Assembly (NCBI GenBank): GCA_964558655.1
Contig: CAZLEX010000023.1
Coordinates: forward strand, 1 to 26,772
Direction: 5' to 3'
Origin: RGIG6353 sp964558655
GTDB taxonomy: Bacteria; Bacillota; Clostridia; Oscillospirales; SIG627
Length of the DNA stretch: 26,772 nucleotides
This document shows, one piece after another, positions 7,343 to 16,527 of the stretch (positions within the stretch are counted from its first letter, which is position 1; every line of letters starts with the position of its first letter). The notes beneath the pieces were generated by a model. That model had not been told where the DNA came from. It searched no databases and was given only the letters and a program-made list of their open reading frames with translations. Position numbers and translations under genes: made by a program.

Positions 7343-9591
7343 TTTTTCTCCTGCACGTTTTTTTTGTTTGACGGGCAAGAACGGTTGGAACAAACAGGCA
7401 AATCACCGTCTTTTTTAATTACCATAAATCCTTCGGTACAATGAGAACATCTTTCTCCGGTAGGCATATACCATGTGGAAAAATCGCACTTCGGATAATT
7501 TTCGCAACCGTAAAAAGACCGTCTTCCCGCACGCTTCAAAACAACTTTTCCGGAACATTTCGGACAAACAATTCCGGTATCCTGCAAAATCTGCTTTGTA
7601 TACTTGCATTTAGGATAATTTTCACAGGCATAAAACTCTCCGAAACGCCCCTGCCTTTTTACTATACCGGAACCACATTCGGGACAAACCATACCCTCAA
7701 CCCGCAAAGGCTGTTTATTCTCAACAACTTTCCCGGAGGAATCCAAAGGCTTGGTATTTTTACATTCAGGATAATTCGGGCAAGCGGCAAACTGACCGAA
7801 ACGACCGCGTTTTACTATCATTTTTGCTCCGCATTTTTCACAAATAATATCAAGTTCTTTCTGGGTTGTCTTAGCCTCTACTTTTTCGGCTTCCTTTTCA
7901 GCTTTTTCAAGTAACCCGGCAAACTTTTCGTAAAAGTCGGAAATGACTTTCTTATACTCAAGTTTACCGTCGGCAATTTGGTCAAGCTCCGTTTCCAAAT
8001 TCGCCGTAAATTTATAGTCGATTATAGCGGAAAAATATTCGGACATTATCTCGGTTATGATACGCCCGAGATTTGTAGGCTTGAAAAATTTTCCGTCACG
8101 CTCTATATACTCCCTCGAAAGAATGGTAGTTATCGTGGGAGTATATGTGCTGGGGCGTCCGATGCCTTTTTCTTCAAGAACTTTTATAAGTGTAGCCTCA
8201 TTATATCTTTGAGGCGGCTGAGAAAACTTTTGCGTCGGTATCGTTTCCGTAAGCTTTAACGGCTCATTTTCCGAAAGCTTCGGAAATTTTATGTTTTCCT
8301 CATCATCGTCTTCGGTCGAAATGTTGTAAACACACATAAATCCGTCAAATTTGAGGTTTTCGCCGCGATTCTTAAAAATAAAAGTATCCTTATCGGTTAC
8401 TGCCTTTGCCTCAACCGCAAGTGTGTCATAATGTGCACATTCCATCTGGCTTGCAACAAATCTGCACCATATTAAACGGTAAAGCTTATATTGATCCGCT
8501 GTAAGATATTCTTTTATACTTTCCGGAGTGCGTGTAACATCGGAAGGGCGAATGGCTTCATGAGCATCTTGTGCTCCGTTTTTTGTTTTATAAATTCTTC
8601 TTGTTTTCGGATAATACTTTTCTCCCCATTTTTCCTTAATAAAAGCACAGGCAGTATCGGCGGCATCATCGGATATACGAACCGAATCCGTACGCATATA
8701 GGTAATAAGACCGTGTTCTCCGTGTTTGCCCAGAGAAATACCTTCATACAGCTCCTGAGCAATACGCATTGTCTTCTTTGATTGAAAATTAAGCTTTTTG
8801 TTTGCCTCCTGTTGAAGCTGAGATGTAGTAAACGGAGGTGCGGGAACTTTCTTTTTGGAACCGCTTTTTATACTGCTGACACTGCAAATTGCACCATCAA
8901 GGCGTGAAAGAATTTCGGATGCCTCTTCACCGTTTTTTATATTTATTTTTCCGTTTTGATCGGAAGCAAGCCTAAGCTTGAAAACATGGTTTTCGGAAGT
9001 TTTAAACATACCGTCAACCGTCCACGATTCCTCCGATATAAAATTTTCAATTTCTTTTTCGCGATCGACAACAAGCTTTGTTGCAACCGACTGAACTCTT
9101 CCCGCAGAAAGTCCGTTGCGAACTTTTTTCCAGAGAAGCGGACTTATTTTATATCCGACTATTCTGTCAATCAAACGGCGTGTTTGCTGGGAATCCACAA
9201 GGTCCATATTAATTTTTGAAGGGTGCATTACGGCTTCTTTAACGATTTTTTTAGTAACTTCATTGAAAGAAATTCTCGCCGTTTTTTCTTCATCAAGTCC
9301 CAAAGCAGTGGCAAGATGCCATGATATCGCCTCGCCTTCACGGTCGGGGTCGGTCGCAAGATAAACCATATCGGCATTCTTTGCTTCCTTTTTCAGCAAG
9401 TTTATTAATTCCGCTTTCCCGCGAATATTTATATATTTCGGTGTAAAATCATTCTCCATATCAATCCCCAAAGTACTTTTCGGAAGGTCTCTTATGTGTC
9501 CTTTGCAAGCGAGTACTTTATAATTCTGTCCGAGATACCCCTGTACAGTACTTGCTTTTGAGGGGGACTCGACTATAACTAATTTTGACAT
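7339..9591 (-). CDS. topA: DNA topoisomerase I
   Basis: This type IA topoisomerase relaxes negative supercoils. It has 750 residues. The Toprim domain opens with KLVIVESPSKA and contains ATDPDREGEAISWH, whose acidic residues bind magnesium. The catalytic tyrosine is Tyr298 in GLITYMRTDS. The C-terminus carries three typical topoisomerase zinc ribbons at about 580-615, 633-665 and 674-705, each with CxxC and CxNYPxC pairs. A fourth, more divergent cysteine set (RCSHC and VCSNRSC) lies between about 713 and 740. AAGGAGA precedes the ATG. The gene sits 24 bases after dprA and shares an ATGA overlap with trmFO. Confidence 0.97.
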   Translation of the reverse strand: MSKLVIVESPSKASTVQGYLGQNYKVLACKGHIRDLPKSTLGIDMENDFTPKYINIRGKAELINLLKKEAKNADMVYLATDPDREGEAISWHLATALGLDEEKTARISFNEVTKKIVKEAVMHPSKINMDLVDSQQTRRLIDRIVGYKISPLLWKKVRNGLSAGRVQSVATKLVVDREKEIENFISEESWTVDGMFKTSENHVFKLRLASDQNGKINIKNGEEASEILSRLDGAICSVSSIKSGSKKKVPAPPFTTSQLQQEANKKLNFQSKKTMRIAQELYEGISLGKHGEHGLITYMRTDSVRISDDAADTACAFIKEKWGEKYYPKTRRIYKTKNGAQDAHEAIRPSDVTRTPESIKEYLTADQYKLYRLIWCRFVASQMECAHYDTLAVEAKAVTDKDTFIFKNRGENLKFDGFMCVYNISTEDDDEENIKFPKLSENEPLKLTETIPTQKFSQPPQRYNEATLIKVLEEKGIGRPSTYTPTITTILSREYIERDGKFFKPTNLGRIITEIMSEYFSAIIDYKFTANLETELDQIADGKLEYKKVISDFYEKFAGLLEKAEKEAEKVEAKTTQKELDIICEKCGAKMIVKRGRFGQFAACPNYPECKNTKPLDSSGKVVENKQPLRVEGMVCPECGSGIVKRQGRFGEFYACENYPKCKYTKQILQDTGIVCPKCSGKVVLKRAGRRSFYGCENYPKCDFSTWYMPTGERCSHCTEGFMVIKKDGDLPVCSNRSCPSNKKNVQEKK

Positions 9592-9615
9592 ATCTTCTCC
9601 TTGTCTGTTTGTATA

Positions 9616-10734
9616 TTATTTCAATTTGTATCTGTTTCCCGGAAGAGCAACTATATCTCCTTCAATTTCCATTTCCGAAACAGCACAAAGTATATCGCTT
9701 ATGCAATATCCGCCTTTGCTCATCATATCGGGCATATCCTGCCCTCCTACAATACATTCGGCAATATATTTTTTTATACCGGACGAATATTCTTTTAACC
9801 GTTCCTTCGACTCACACCGTCTCTCCTTTTCAAACATAAGATTCTCTCTCTCAACAGTGCTTTTTTTTAAAACCGGAGCCACTCCCGAAAAAGAGATCGT
9901 CTCTTTCGAATTGACATAAACCAAAGCTCCTTCTTCCAAAAGTTCCCTGCATCCCGAAAAACTGTTCCCATCGGAATTGCGGACAAAAACCGGTATTCCG
10001 TAACGAGACGCACAGTGTGCCGTAATAATAGCACCGCTACCGACAGGTGCTTGCGGAATTACAACTTGATTGGAAAGAGCGGCAATAATTCTGTTCCTTG
10101 AAGCGAAAAAACGGGCATTGGTTTTCGGAGGATACTCGGAAAGCAGCAAACCCGTTGAAGAAACATACGAAAATCTTGAATAATTCCGTGCGGGATAGCT
10201 CTTATCTATATCGCACCCCAATACAACAATACAAGGTGCATTTTTTTCAAACGAAGCGTCAATGGCAACCGTATCGGTTCCAAGTGCTCCGCCCGTAACC
10301 AATACGGCGTTTTCACCTATTAAATCGAGAGCAATTTTTTTTGAAAATTCTTCTCCCTCAAAAGTTGTGCTTCTTGTGCCGACAAATCCCACTTTAAGCG
10401 AATAATTTAAAAGTGCAAGATCGCCTTTGGCGTAAAGTATCAACGGATAATCCGGATACTGTAACATTTTTTGAGGGTATTGCGAATCGGTATAACAAAT
10501 CGGAAAAATTCCGCTGTATTCGCAATATTTTTCAAGTTTTTCAAAAAAACCGATATCTTTTTTTTCAAGCTTTTTAACTTGTGACGAAGAAAATCCCGCC
10601 TTTATGAGTTCTTCTGTGCTCATGCTGTAAATTTGCTGTGCGCTGAATTTACGAAGATGATTTTTTATGCTCGGCAAAAAATCCGTCCTCACGGACAGCC
10701 ACATGAGATAAACAAGTTCCTCCTTGTTACTCAT
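9616..10734 (-). CDS. dprA: DNA processing protein DprA
   Basis: DprA binds incoming single-stranded DNA and loads RecA during natural transformation, but it is also kept in many bacteria not known to be competent. The 372 residues contain an N-terminal helical part, then the Rossmann-like core: VGTRSTTFEGEEF, VLVTGGALGTDTVAIDA, CIVVLGCDIDKSYPARN and FASRNRIIAALS. The C-terminal 60 residues look like the DprA winged helix (SKGGYCISDILCAVSEMEIE). The usual VVVEA segment before SGA is replaced by VVIPQAPVGSGA, a mild departure. The start overlaps the preceding methyltransferase stop as ATGA. No other competence genes are in the window. Confidence 0.94.
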   Translation of the reverse strand: MSNKEELVYLMWLSVRTDFLPSIKNHLRKFSAQQIYSMSTEELIKAGFSSSQVKKLEKKDIGFFEKLEKYCEYSGIFPICYTDSQYPQKMLQYPDYPLILYAKGDLALLNYSLKVGFVGTRSTTFEGEEFSKKIALDLIGENAVLVTGGALGTDTVAIDASFEKNAPCIVVLGCDIDKSYPARNYSRFSYVSSTGLLLSEYPPKTNARFFASRNRIIAALSNQVVIPQAPVGSGAIITAHCASRYGIPVFVRNSDGNSFSGCRELLEEGALVYVNSKETISFSGVAPVLKKSTVERENLMFEKERRCESKERLKEYSSGIKKYIAECIVGGQDMPDMMSKGGYCISDILCAVSEMEIEGDIVALPGNRYKLK

Positions 10735-11498
10735 TTTTTCCTCTTTCTGAACGCATCATACAAAATTATCGATGCTGCGACCGAAGCATTTAAGCTCTCT
10801 ACCTGCTCTATTGGAATTATAACACGACTTAAACTTTTGTCAAGTGCTTCACGGGAAAGTCCGTGCCCTTCATTACCTATCATTATGCAAGCGTGTGAAG
10901 TATCGACATCGGCAATATCTATCGCATCATCGTCCAAAGAAGCCGCATAAAGACTGTATCCGTTCAAATACGCAAAGGCATCGGACAAAGAATCGAATGC
11001 ACGAAACGGCACTCTGAATAAAGCCCCCATTGTTGCCCTTACTGTTTTCGGAGAAAAAATATCGCAAGAATCCACCGCAACAATCTCCCTTGCTCCGAAA
11101 GCGGCGGCAGAACGAAGTATCGTTCCGAGATTTCCGGGATCCCTTATCCCTTCCAACAACAAAATGCAGGAATCCTTCGTACATTCAATTTTAAACTTTT
11201 CAAAAACACAAAAAATTCCTTCCGGAGCACTTTGTGCACTTATCTTTTCATAAACACTGTCCGGAACGGAATACACCCGAACTGTCTGTTTGAAACAAAG
11301 ATGTTCCCGGCAATTTTCAGGAAAAGAATCGGACAGGAAAACCTCGCACGGATCAAATCCGGCGTCTTGTGCTTCTTTATACAAAATCATTCCTTCCGTA
11401 AAGAACAAATTATATTCTTTCCTGCCTTTAGGCGAAGAAAGGCTAAGTGCCCGTTTTATTACTTCATTTTGGCGAGATGTTATTCTTATTGTATCCAT
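10731..11498 (-). CDS. TrmH/SpoU-family RNA 2'-O-methyltransferase
   Basis: This 255-residue SPOUT methyltransferase probably modifies a ribose in rRNA or tRNA. It has an N-terminal substrate-binding domain (about 1-100, including KGRKEYNLFFTEGMIL). The knotted catalytic domain carries the three SpoU motifs: LEGIRDPGNLGTILRSAAAF, MIGNEGHGLS and ESLNASVAASIILYDAFR. These make the family certain, but the exact target base cannot be read from sequence. Its start overlaps the stop of the radical SAM gene as TAATG, and its stop overlaps dprA as ATGA, so all three are probably cotranslated. Confidence 0.92.
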   Translation of the reverse strand: MDTIRITSRQNEVIKRALSLSSPKGRKEYNLFFTEGMILYKEAQDAGFDPCEVFLSDSFPENCREHLCFKQTVRVYSVPDSVYEKISAQSAPEGIFCVFEKFKIECTKDSCILLLEGIRDPGNLGTILRSAAAFGAREIVAVDSCDIFSPKTVRATMGALFRVPFRAFDSLSDAFAYLNGYSLYAASLDDDAIDIADVDTSHACIMIGNEGHGLSREALDKSLSRVIIPIEQVESLNASVAASIILYDAFRKRKK

Positions 11499-12424
11499 TA
11501 CGCTCTAACCCCCTGAAAGCTATTGCGTCTTTCAAATTCTTTGTCTATTTCATCAAGAAATCCGAACTTTTTTAAACTCCAAAGCGGAGAAAGCAAAAGA
11601 TCTGCTTTCCCGTCTCCCGTAAGACGCTCCAAAACAACCTCCTGCGGTACACTCTCTATTTGATCGCACAGCAGTTTTACATATTCATCTCTGTCAAAGC
11701 AAGTCAAAAGTCCGTCACGCCACATTTTTTCAACACCCGATCCCTTTTCAACATACAACAAATGAAGTTTCATGGCAAATGGCCTCAAAGCCCCGACCGT
11801 CGCAACACTTTCTTTCATCTGTTCAATACTCTCACCGGGAAGTCCGTTAATGAGGTGTACAGTGGTTTTTATTCCTCTCGATTTCAGTCTTTCAAAAGCT
11901 GAAAGAAAATCTTCATATGTATGACCGCGGTTTATAATTTCGAGAGTTTTGTTAAAAATACTCTGCAATCCTATTTCAACGGTGAGATATGTGTCATGAG
12001 ACAACTTTTCCAGCAAGTCAAGAGTATTATCCTCTATGCAGTCCGGCCTTGTTGAAATCGTAAGCCCCACAACACCGTCAAAAGAAAGAACCTCACGGTA
12101 AATTTTTTCCAAAACATCTGTCGGAGCGTAAGTGTTGGTATGCGTCTGCAAATACACAATAAATCCGTCGGTATACCATTTCTTCAAAAGCAAATCACGG
12201 TTTTGACAAAACTGTTCGTACATTGGGCGATCGGAATTCGGACCTGAGCCGTCAAGGCAAAAAATACAACCGCCGCAAGAAATTTTCCCGTCTATGTTAG
12301 GACAGGAAAAGCCGGCATCAACCGGAACCTTTATAATTTTTTTTCCGAAAGTTTTTTTTAAGTGATAATTCTGTGTATGATAACGCTTATTGTCACATGA
12401 ATAAATAAAACCGTTTTGTACCAT
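11498..12424 (-). CDS. Radical SAM protein, TIGR01212/YhcC family
   Basis: This is a 308-residue radical SAM enzyme. The iron-sulfur cysteines are in the N-terminal stretch CPNIDGKISCGGCIFC, where the first, third and fourth cysteines match the family spacing; the second is extra. Other family features are RYHTQNYHLKKTFGKK near the start, VYLQTHTNTYAPTDVLEKIY, VGLTISTRPDCIEDNTLDLL and TVHLINGLPGES. Some YhcC-type proteins have been linked to RNA metabolism, but I cannot assign a substrate. GGAGGTC precedes the ATG by about ten bases. It is the first gene of the ten-gene minus-strand run, about 30 bases from the predicted promoter. Confidence 0.9.
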   Translation of the reverse strand: MVQNGFIYSCDNKRYHTQNYHLKKTFGKKIIKVPVDAGFSCPNIDGKISCGGCIFCLDGSGPNSDRPMYEQFCQNRDLLLKKWYTDGFIVYLQTHTNTYAPTDVLEKIYREVLSFDGVVGLTISTRPDCIEDNTLDLLEKLSHDTYLTVEIGLQSIFNKTLEIINRGHTYEDFLSAFERLKSRGIKTTVHLINGLPGESIEQMKESVATVGALRPFAMKLHLLYVEKGSGVEKMWRDGLLTCFDRDEYVKLLCDQIESVPQEVVLERLTGDGKADLLLSPLWSLKKFGFLDEIDKEFERRNSFQGVRA

Positions 12425-12453
12425 ACTTCACCGACCTCCGTGTTTTATCTTCA

Positions 12454-12482
12454 ATAATAATATAAGCGTTCATCTTTGTCAA
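12454..12482 (-). promoter_or_regulatory. Sigma-A-type promoter of the minus-strand operon
   Basis: Read on the minus strand, TTGACA (12482-12477) is a perfect -35 box. A 17-base spacer leads to TATTAT (12459-12454), five of six bases matching TATAAT. The element is about 30 bases upstream of the radical SAM start codon, whose GGAGG site lies between them. It probably drives all ten genes to the terminator at 1837-1868, because no terminator-like hairpin was seen between them. Confidence 0.8.
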
Positions 12483-12571
12483 TACAAAATTCTTTAATTT
12501 TTTTGATTGAGCATAATTTTTTTGAATTTGAGAATACTAAAAAAACAGAATTTTCGAAAGGATAAATCAAG

Positions 12572-12847
12572 ATGATAAAAGGTTGCAGCAAAAGAGTTAT
12601 AGTTGTGAAGCACCCCGATAACGACGCCTTCGAAGAAGCATATTTTATTGTAAAAGAGGGTAGATATCAAAAGAAAAGCGATGCAAAATCTCTTATCGGC
12701 GAAGCTGACAGAATAATCAACCGAGACAAAAAAATTGAAAATTTCAAAAAAGAAAATACTTTTTCTGTCCGTATTTCAAATGTTTTGTTTTTTCTCGCCG
12801 GAAGTATTTTTTCTTTCGCTCTGTTCTATATTTTAACAATCCTTTAA
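12572..12847 (+). CDS. Small membrane-anchored protein of unknown function
   Basis: This is a 91-residue protein with GAAAGGA about ten bases before the ATG. The N-terminal part (about 1-35, MIKGCSKRVIVVKHPDNDAF then EEAYFIVKEG) looks compact and conserved-type. A charged Lys/Asp/Glu stretch follows (36-68), then a single hydrophobic segment at about 70-89 (NVLFFLAGSIFSFALFYI) reaches the C-terminus. That arrangement suggests a tail-anchored protein with its soluble part in the cytoplasm. I recall similar short ORFs in Oscillospiraceae genomes but know no function. It is the first gene of the plus-strand run, divergent from the ten-gene operon, and precedes smc by 104 bases with a promoter between them. 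Confidence 0.75.
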   Translation: MIKGCSKRVIVVKHPDNDAFEEAYFIVKEGRYQKKSDAKSLIGEADRIINRDKKIENFKKENTFSVRISNVLFFLAGSIFSFALFYILTIL

Positions 12848-12873
12848 AATGCACTTTTGAATGAAGAAAAATC

Positions 12874-12902
12874 TTGCTTTTTTTTGAAAAAAGTTATATA
12901 AT
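12874..12902 (+). promoter_or_regulatory. Sigma-A-type promoter upstream of smc
   Basis: TTGCTT (12874-12879), a 17-base spacer and a perfect TATAAT (12897-12902) lie 50 bases before the smc start codon. The downstream leader contains the strong site AAAGGAGG at about 12937-12944. The promoter lies in the gap after the small membrane protein, so smc and the genes after it can be transcribed independently of that gene. Confidence 0.75.
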
Positions 12903-12951
12903 GAGTTATATTTATCACATTATGCAAATTTTATCGAAAGGAGGCGGAAAA

Positions 12952-15900
12952 ATGTTCTTAAAAAGTCTGACAATGCACGGTTTTAAATCTTTTCCCGACA
13001 AGACAGTTATATCTTTTAACAGAGGAATTACCGCCATTGTCGGTCCCAACGGCAGCGGTAAATCGAATATATCGGACGCTGTTCGGTGGGTTCTCGGAGA
13101 AATGTCACCGAAAAGTCTTAGAGGCTCAAAAATGGAAGATGTCATATTCAACGGGACATCAAAGAGAAAAAGTGCGGGATATGCGGAAGTTATAATGACT
13201 CTCGACAACACAGACAGAAAAAGCTCATACAATGCAGACGAAATCGATGTATGCCGTAGGCTGTACAGAACGGGTGAAAGCGAATATTACATAAACAACA
13301 AACAAGTCCGCCTAAAAGATGTGGTGGATATATTCCTGAACACCGGAATCGGCCGTGAGGGTTACTCCGTAATAGGTCAAGGAAAAATTGCAGATGTTAT
13401 CAGCCGCAAAAACGACGAACGGCGAGGTATTTTTGAAGAAGCCGCAGGAATATCTAAACTGCGGTATCAAAAGAAGGAAGCTGTCTCAAAGCTTGAGAAG
13501 GTCGGACTTAACCTTGAAAGAATAGGAGATATTCTTACGGAAGTCGAAAACCGTTTGCCGACTCTCAAACGGCAGAGCGAAAAAGCGGAAAAATACACGG
13601 TTTTAAAAAAAGAGCGTACCGAGCTTGAGGTGTCGAGTTTTGCACGGCGAATAAGTATTATTGATAAAGAAAAAGAAAAAAACGCCGAAAATCTTGCTCT
13701 GGAAGAAGAAAAACTCGCCAAAGCAGAATCCGATTTGGAAAAATCGGATCGTCTGATTGACGAAAATTATATCGAAACCGGAAAGCAAAAGGCTCAGGAG
13801 AGCCGTTTGCGTACAGAACGGGAAAGTTTAATATCTTCTCTGTCCGAAAACGCAAGTGCCCTTTCCGTACTCAAAAACGATACAGAACATTTTGAAACAA
13901 CCAAAGCGGAAATCGATATTTCGATAAATGAGAACCTCGAAAAGATAAAATCTTTGGAAATCGAAGAAAAACTACTTACGGAAAATCTCGAAATAACAGA
14001 AAAAAAGATTGGTGAAAACTCAGAAGAAATCCAAAAAATTTCGGAAACCGTTCAAACTTTAAAAGAAAAAATCGCAGGATTCAAAGAAAGTGTCGGAAAA
14101 CTTGATGAAGAACGGGAAAAAATTTCCGCACGCCGTTCCGAAAACGAGCTAATTCTCAAAGAAGGCGAAAGTTACAACGCCGTCCGCCGCGAACGGCTCG
14201 ATGCTGTAAAACTTCAAAAGCAATCACTGGAAACAACGCTGGAAAAAGCCGTTGAAGAAAAAAATATTTTAGTAAAAGAATCGTCTCAAAAATCAGAGCA
14301 AAGCGAAAAGCTCAAGGAAAAGCTAAAAAAAAGCCAATCAAAGCTTGACGAGCTTGAGGAAGAATGTGAAAAACTTTCGGAAAACAAGCAAAAGCTCCGC
14401 TTAAAATTTCTCGAAATCAATCAAAGGCGTGAAACTCTCGAAAGAATGGAACGCCTTCTTGAAGGTTTTTCCGGAAGTGTAAAAGCCGTAATGTCGGCAT
14501 CGCATGACAATAAACTTCGCGGTATTCACGGACCTGTTTCAAAACTTATCGTGACCGATTCGGAATACATTACAGCTATCGAAACCTGTCTCGGCGCAGC
14601 GATGCAAAATATTGTCGTTGAAGACGAAGAAGCGGCAAAATCAGCTATTGCATATCTGAAACGCACAAATTCGGGAAGAGCCACATTTCTCCCACTGTCG
14701 ACAATTAAAGGATCGGTTGCAGATGTATCGGCGGTAAAAAACAAATCCGGTTTTATCGCAGTAGCGTCAGATATTGTTCGATGCGACGAAAAATACCGCA
14801 TGATATTAACACAGTTGCTCGGACGCACCGTTGTGTGCGACAACATTGATTCCGCAACGGCGATTGCAAGAGCCATGAATTTTAAAACCCGTGTCATTAC
14901 GCTGGACGGACAGCTTATAAATGCGGGTGGTTCGTTTACGGGAGGACAGACTCTTAAATCAAGTGCGATTCTTACAAGGCGTGCCGATATCGAAGAATTG
15001 GAACGAGAAAGCCGAACGGTTGAAGAACAAATAAACAAAATCAATCTCTCTGTTTGTGCAAAGCAAAAAGAAAAATCCTCAACCGAATCCGTATTTCTTG
15101 AGGAAGAAAGAGAGAGCGAACTTCTCGTTCGCAGACTTTTTGAGCTTGAAAAAAACATTTATGTTTGCGACGAAAGAATCGCTCAAGTTACCGAAAACCT
15201 TAAACTCGCATCGGAAGAATACGAAAATCTTTCCCATACGGAAAATATTACTCGCGATTCGATGAGTGAATTTGAAGTCAAAAGAGAAAATATAGAGAAA
15301 GAATATCAATCGGTAGTTTTAAAGAAAAGCGAAATCGAACAAACGATAGCCAATCAAGAAAAAGTGCTCGTTGAACTCGGAGAAAAAATAACATCTCTGA
15401 ATACCGTGCGTACCGAATTTGAAATCGAAAGTGCTTCATCCGAAGAAAAACGCGACGGTATCGGTAATATGAAAAAAGCACTTAAAGAAACCGTTATTTC
15501 TTTGAAAACAAGACTTGAAGAATTGAGCGAAAGAAGAAACGGTGCCGAAGAAAAAATTGCCGATATTATGGTTGAAAGGGCAAATATTGAGCGAAATCTT
15601 GAGCAAAAAGACGCACAAATTTCCGAATGTGTTAAAAAAATAAATGTTTTGGAAACACAGTCGCTTGAAATTCGCTCAAATCAAAAAAATTTCACGGAAC
15701 AAAAAGAAACAGCTTTCCGCCTTGCCACACAGCTCAAATCAAAGCTCGAAGAATCCGAAAACGAAAAGCAGTCCATACTCACGCGTCTTGCGGAAGATTA
15801 TGACATGGACTTTGATGCGGCACTTATCTTTGCGGCAAGTTCTCATTCCGATCATACGCTTTCAAAAGAAGAAAAAGAAGAACGGCTTTCATATTTGCGT

Positions 15901-16527
15901 TCCGAAATGAAAAAACTGGGAAGTGTCAGCATAGAATCAATAGAAGAATATCGCGAAACAAAAGAAAGATACGATTTCCTTAAATCGCAATATGACGACG
16001 CATTCAACGCAAAAAACACTCTTGAAAAAATGATAGTACAGTTAGATACTTCCATGCGTGAAAAATTTTCTGAAAGTCTGACAAAAATTCAGAAAGCATT
16101 CAAAGAAACTTTCGTAGAGCTTTTCGGCGGAGGAAGTGCCGAAATCACGGTTTCGGGAGATGATATTCTTGAATGTTCAATCGACATAAATGTGCAGCCT
16201 CCGGGAAAAATCATAAAAAGTCTGTCTCTTCTTTCAGGCGGAGAACAAAGTATTGTTGCAATTGCACTTTATCTTGCAATTCTGAAAGTATCACCTTCTC
16301 CGTTTTGCATTTTCGATGAAATAGAGGCAGCTCTTGATGATGCGAATGTCGCCCGTTTCGGAGAATATTTGAAAAAATATTCTCATTCCACGCAATTCAT
16401 AGTAATAACACACAGACGAGGCACTATGGAAGCCGCCGATATGCTTTACGGTATTACAATGCAGGAAAAAGGGGTTTCCGACTTTATACGGGTAAACTTA
16501 AACGAATATATGGGAGATATTAATTAA
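12952..16527 (+). CDS. smc: Chromosome segregation protein SMC
   Basis: This ATPase is the core of bacterial condensin; with ScpA and ScpB it compacts and separates chromosomes. It has 1191 residues from the chosen ATG, normal for the family. The N-terminal head has Walker A GPNGSGKS at 31-38. Two long Glu/Lys-rich coiled coils flank a hinge at about 520-660 (IHGPVSKLIVTDSEYITAIE). The C-terminal head has the signature LSGGE at 1094-1098 and Walker B CIFDEIEAALDD at 1119-1130. The earlier in-frame ATG at 12874 overlaps the promoter and lacks a binding site, whereas AAAGGAGG precedes 12952. Its stop overlaps ftsY as TAATG. The scpA and scpB genes are not in the window. Confidence 0.97.
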   Translation: MFLKSLTMHGFKSFPDKTVISFNRGITAIVGPNGSGKSNISDAVRWVLGEMSPKSLRGSKMEDVIFNGTSKRKSAGYAEVIMTLDNTDRKSSYNADEIDVCRRLYRTGESEYYINNKQVRLKDVVDIFLNTGIGREGYSVIGQGKIADVISRKNDERRGIFEEAAGISKLRYQKKEAVSKLEKVGLNLERIGDILTEVENRLPTLKRQSEKAEKYTVLKKERTELEVSSFARRISIIDKEKEKNAENLALEEEKLAKAESDLEKSDRLIDENYIETGKQKAQESRLRTERESLISSLSENASALSVLKNDTEHFETTKAEIDISINENLEKIKSLEIEEKLLTENLEITEKKIGENSEEIQKISETVQTLKEKIAGFKESVGKLDEEREKISARRSENELILKEGESYNAVRRERLDAVKLQKQSLETTLEKAVEEKNILVKESSQKSEQSEKLKEKLKKSQSKLDELEEECEKLSENKQKLRLKFLEINQRRETLERMERLLEGFSGSVKAVMSASHDNKLRGIHGPVSKLIVTDSEYITAIETCLGAAMQNIVVEDEEAAKSAIAYLKRTNSGRATFLPLSTIKGSVADVSAVKNKSGFIAVASDIVRCDEKYRMILTQLLGRTVVCDNIDSATAIARAMNFKTRVITLDGQLINAGGSFTGGQTLKSSAILTRRADIEELERESRTVEEQINKINLSVCAKQKEKSSTESVFLEEERESELLVRRLFELEKNIYVCDERIAQVTENLKLASEEYENLSHTENITRDSMSEFEVKRENIEKEYQSVVLKKSEIEQTIANQEKVLVELGEKITSLNTVRTEFEIESASSEEKRDGIGNMKKALKETVISLKTRLEELSERRNGAEEKIADIMVERANIERNLEQKDAQISECVKKINVLETQSLEIRSNQKNFTEQKETAFRLATQLKSKLEESENEKQSILTRLAEDYDMDFDAALIFAASSHSDHTLSKEEKEERLSYLRSEMKKLGSVSIESIEEYRETKERYDFLKSQYDDAFNAKNTLEKMIVQLDTSMREKFSESLTKIQKAFKETFVELFGGGSAEITVSGDDILECSIDINVQPPGKIIKSLSLLSGGEQSIVAIALYLAILKVSPSPFCIFDEIEAALDDANVARFGEYLKKYSHSTQFIVITHRRGTMEAADMLYGITMQEKGVSDFIRVNLNEYMGDIN

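Noticed and set aside
12874..12951. Upstream extension of smc from the start at 12874
   Set aside because: It overlaps a TATAAT promoter and lacks a ribosome binding site. The ATG at 12952 has AAAGGAGG and begins with the family-typical MFLKSLTMHGFKSF.
14526..15158. 210-codon minus-strand ORF antisense to smc
   Set aside because: It is a low-complexity Ser-rich shadow of the smc hinge region; the smc frame is intact.
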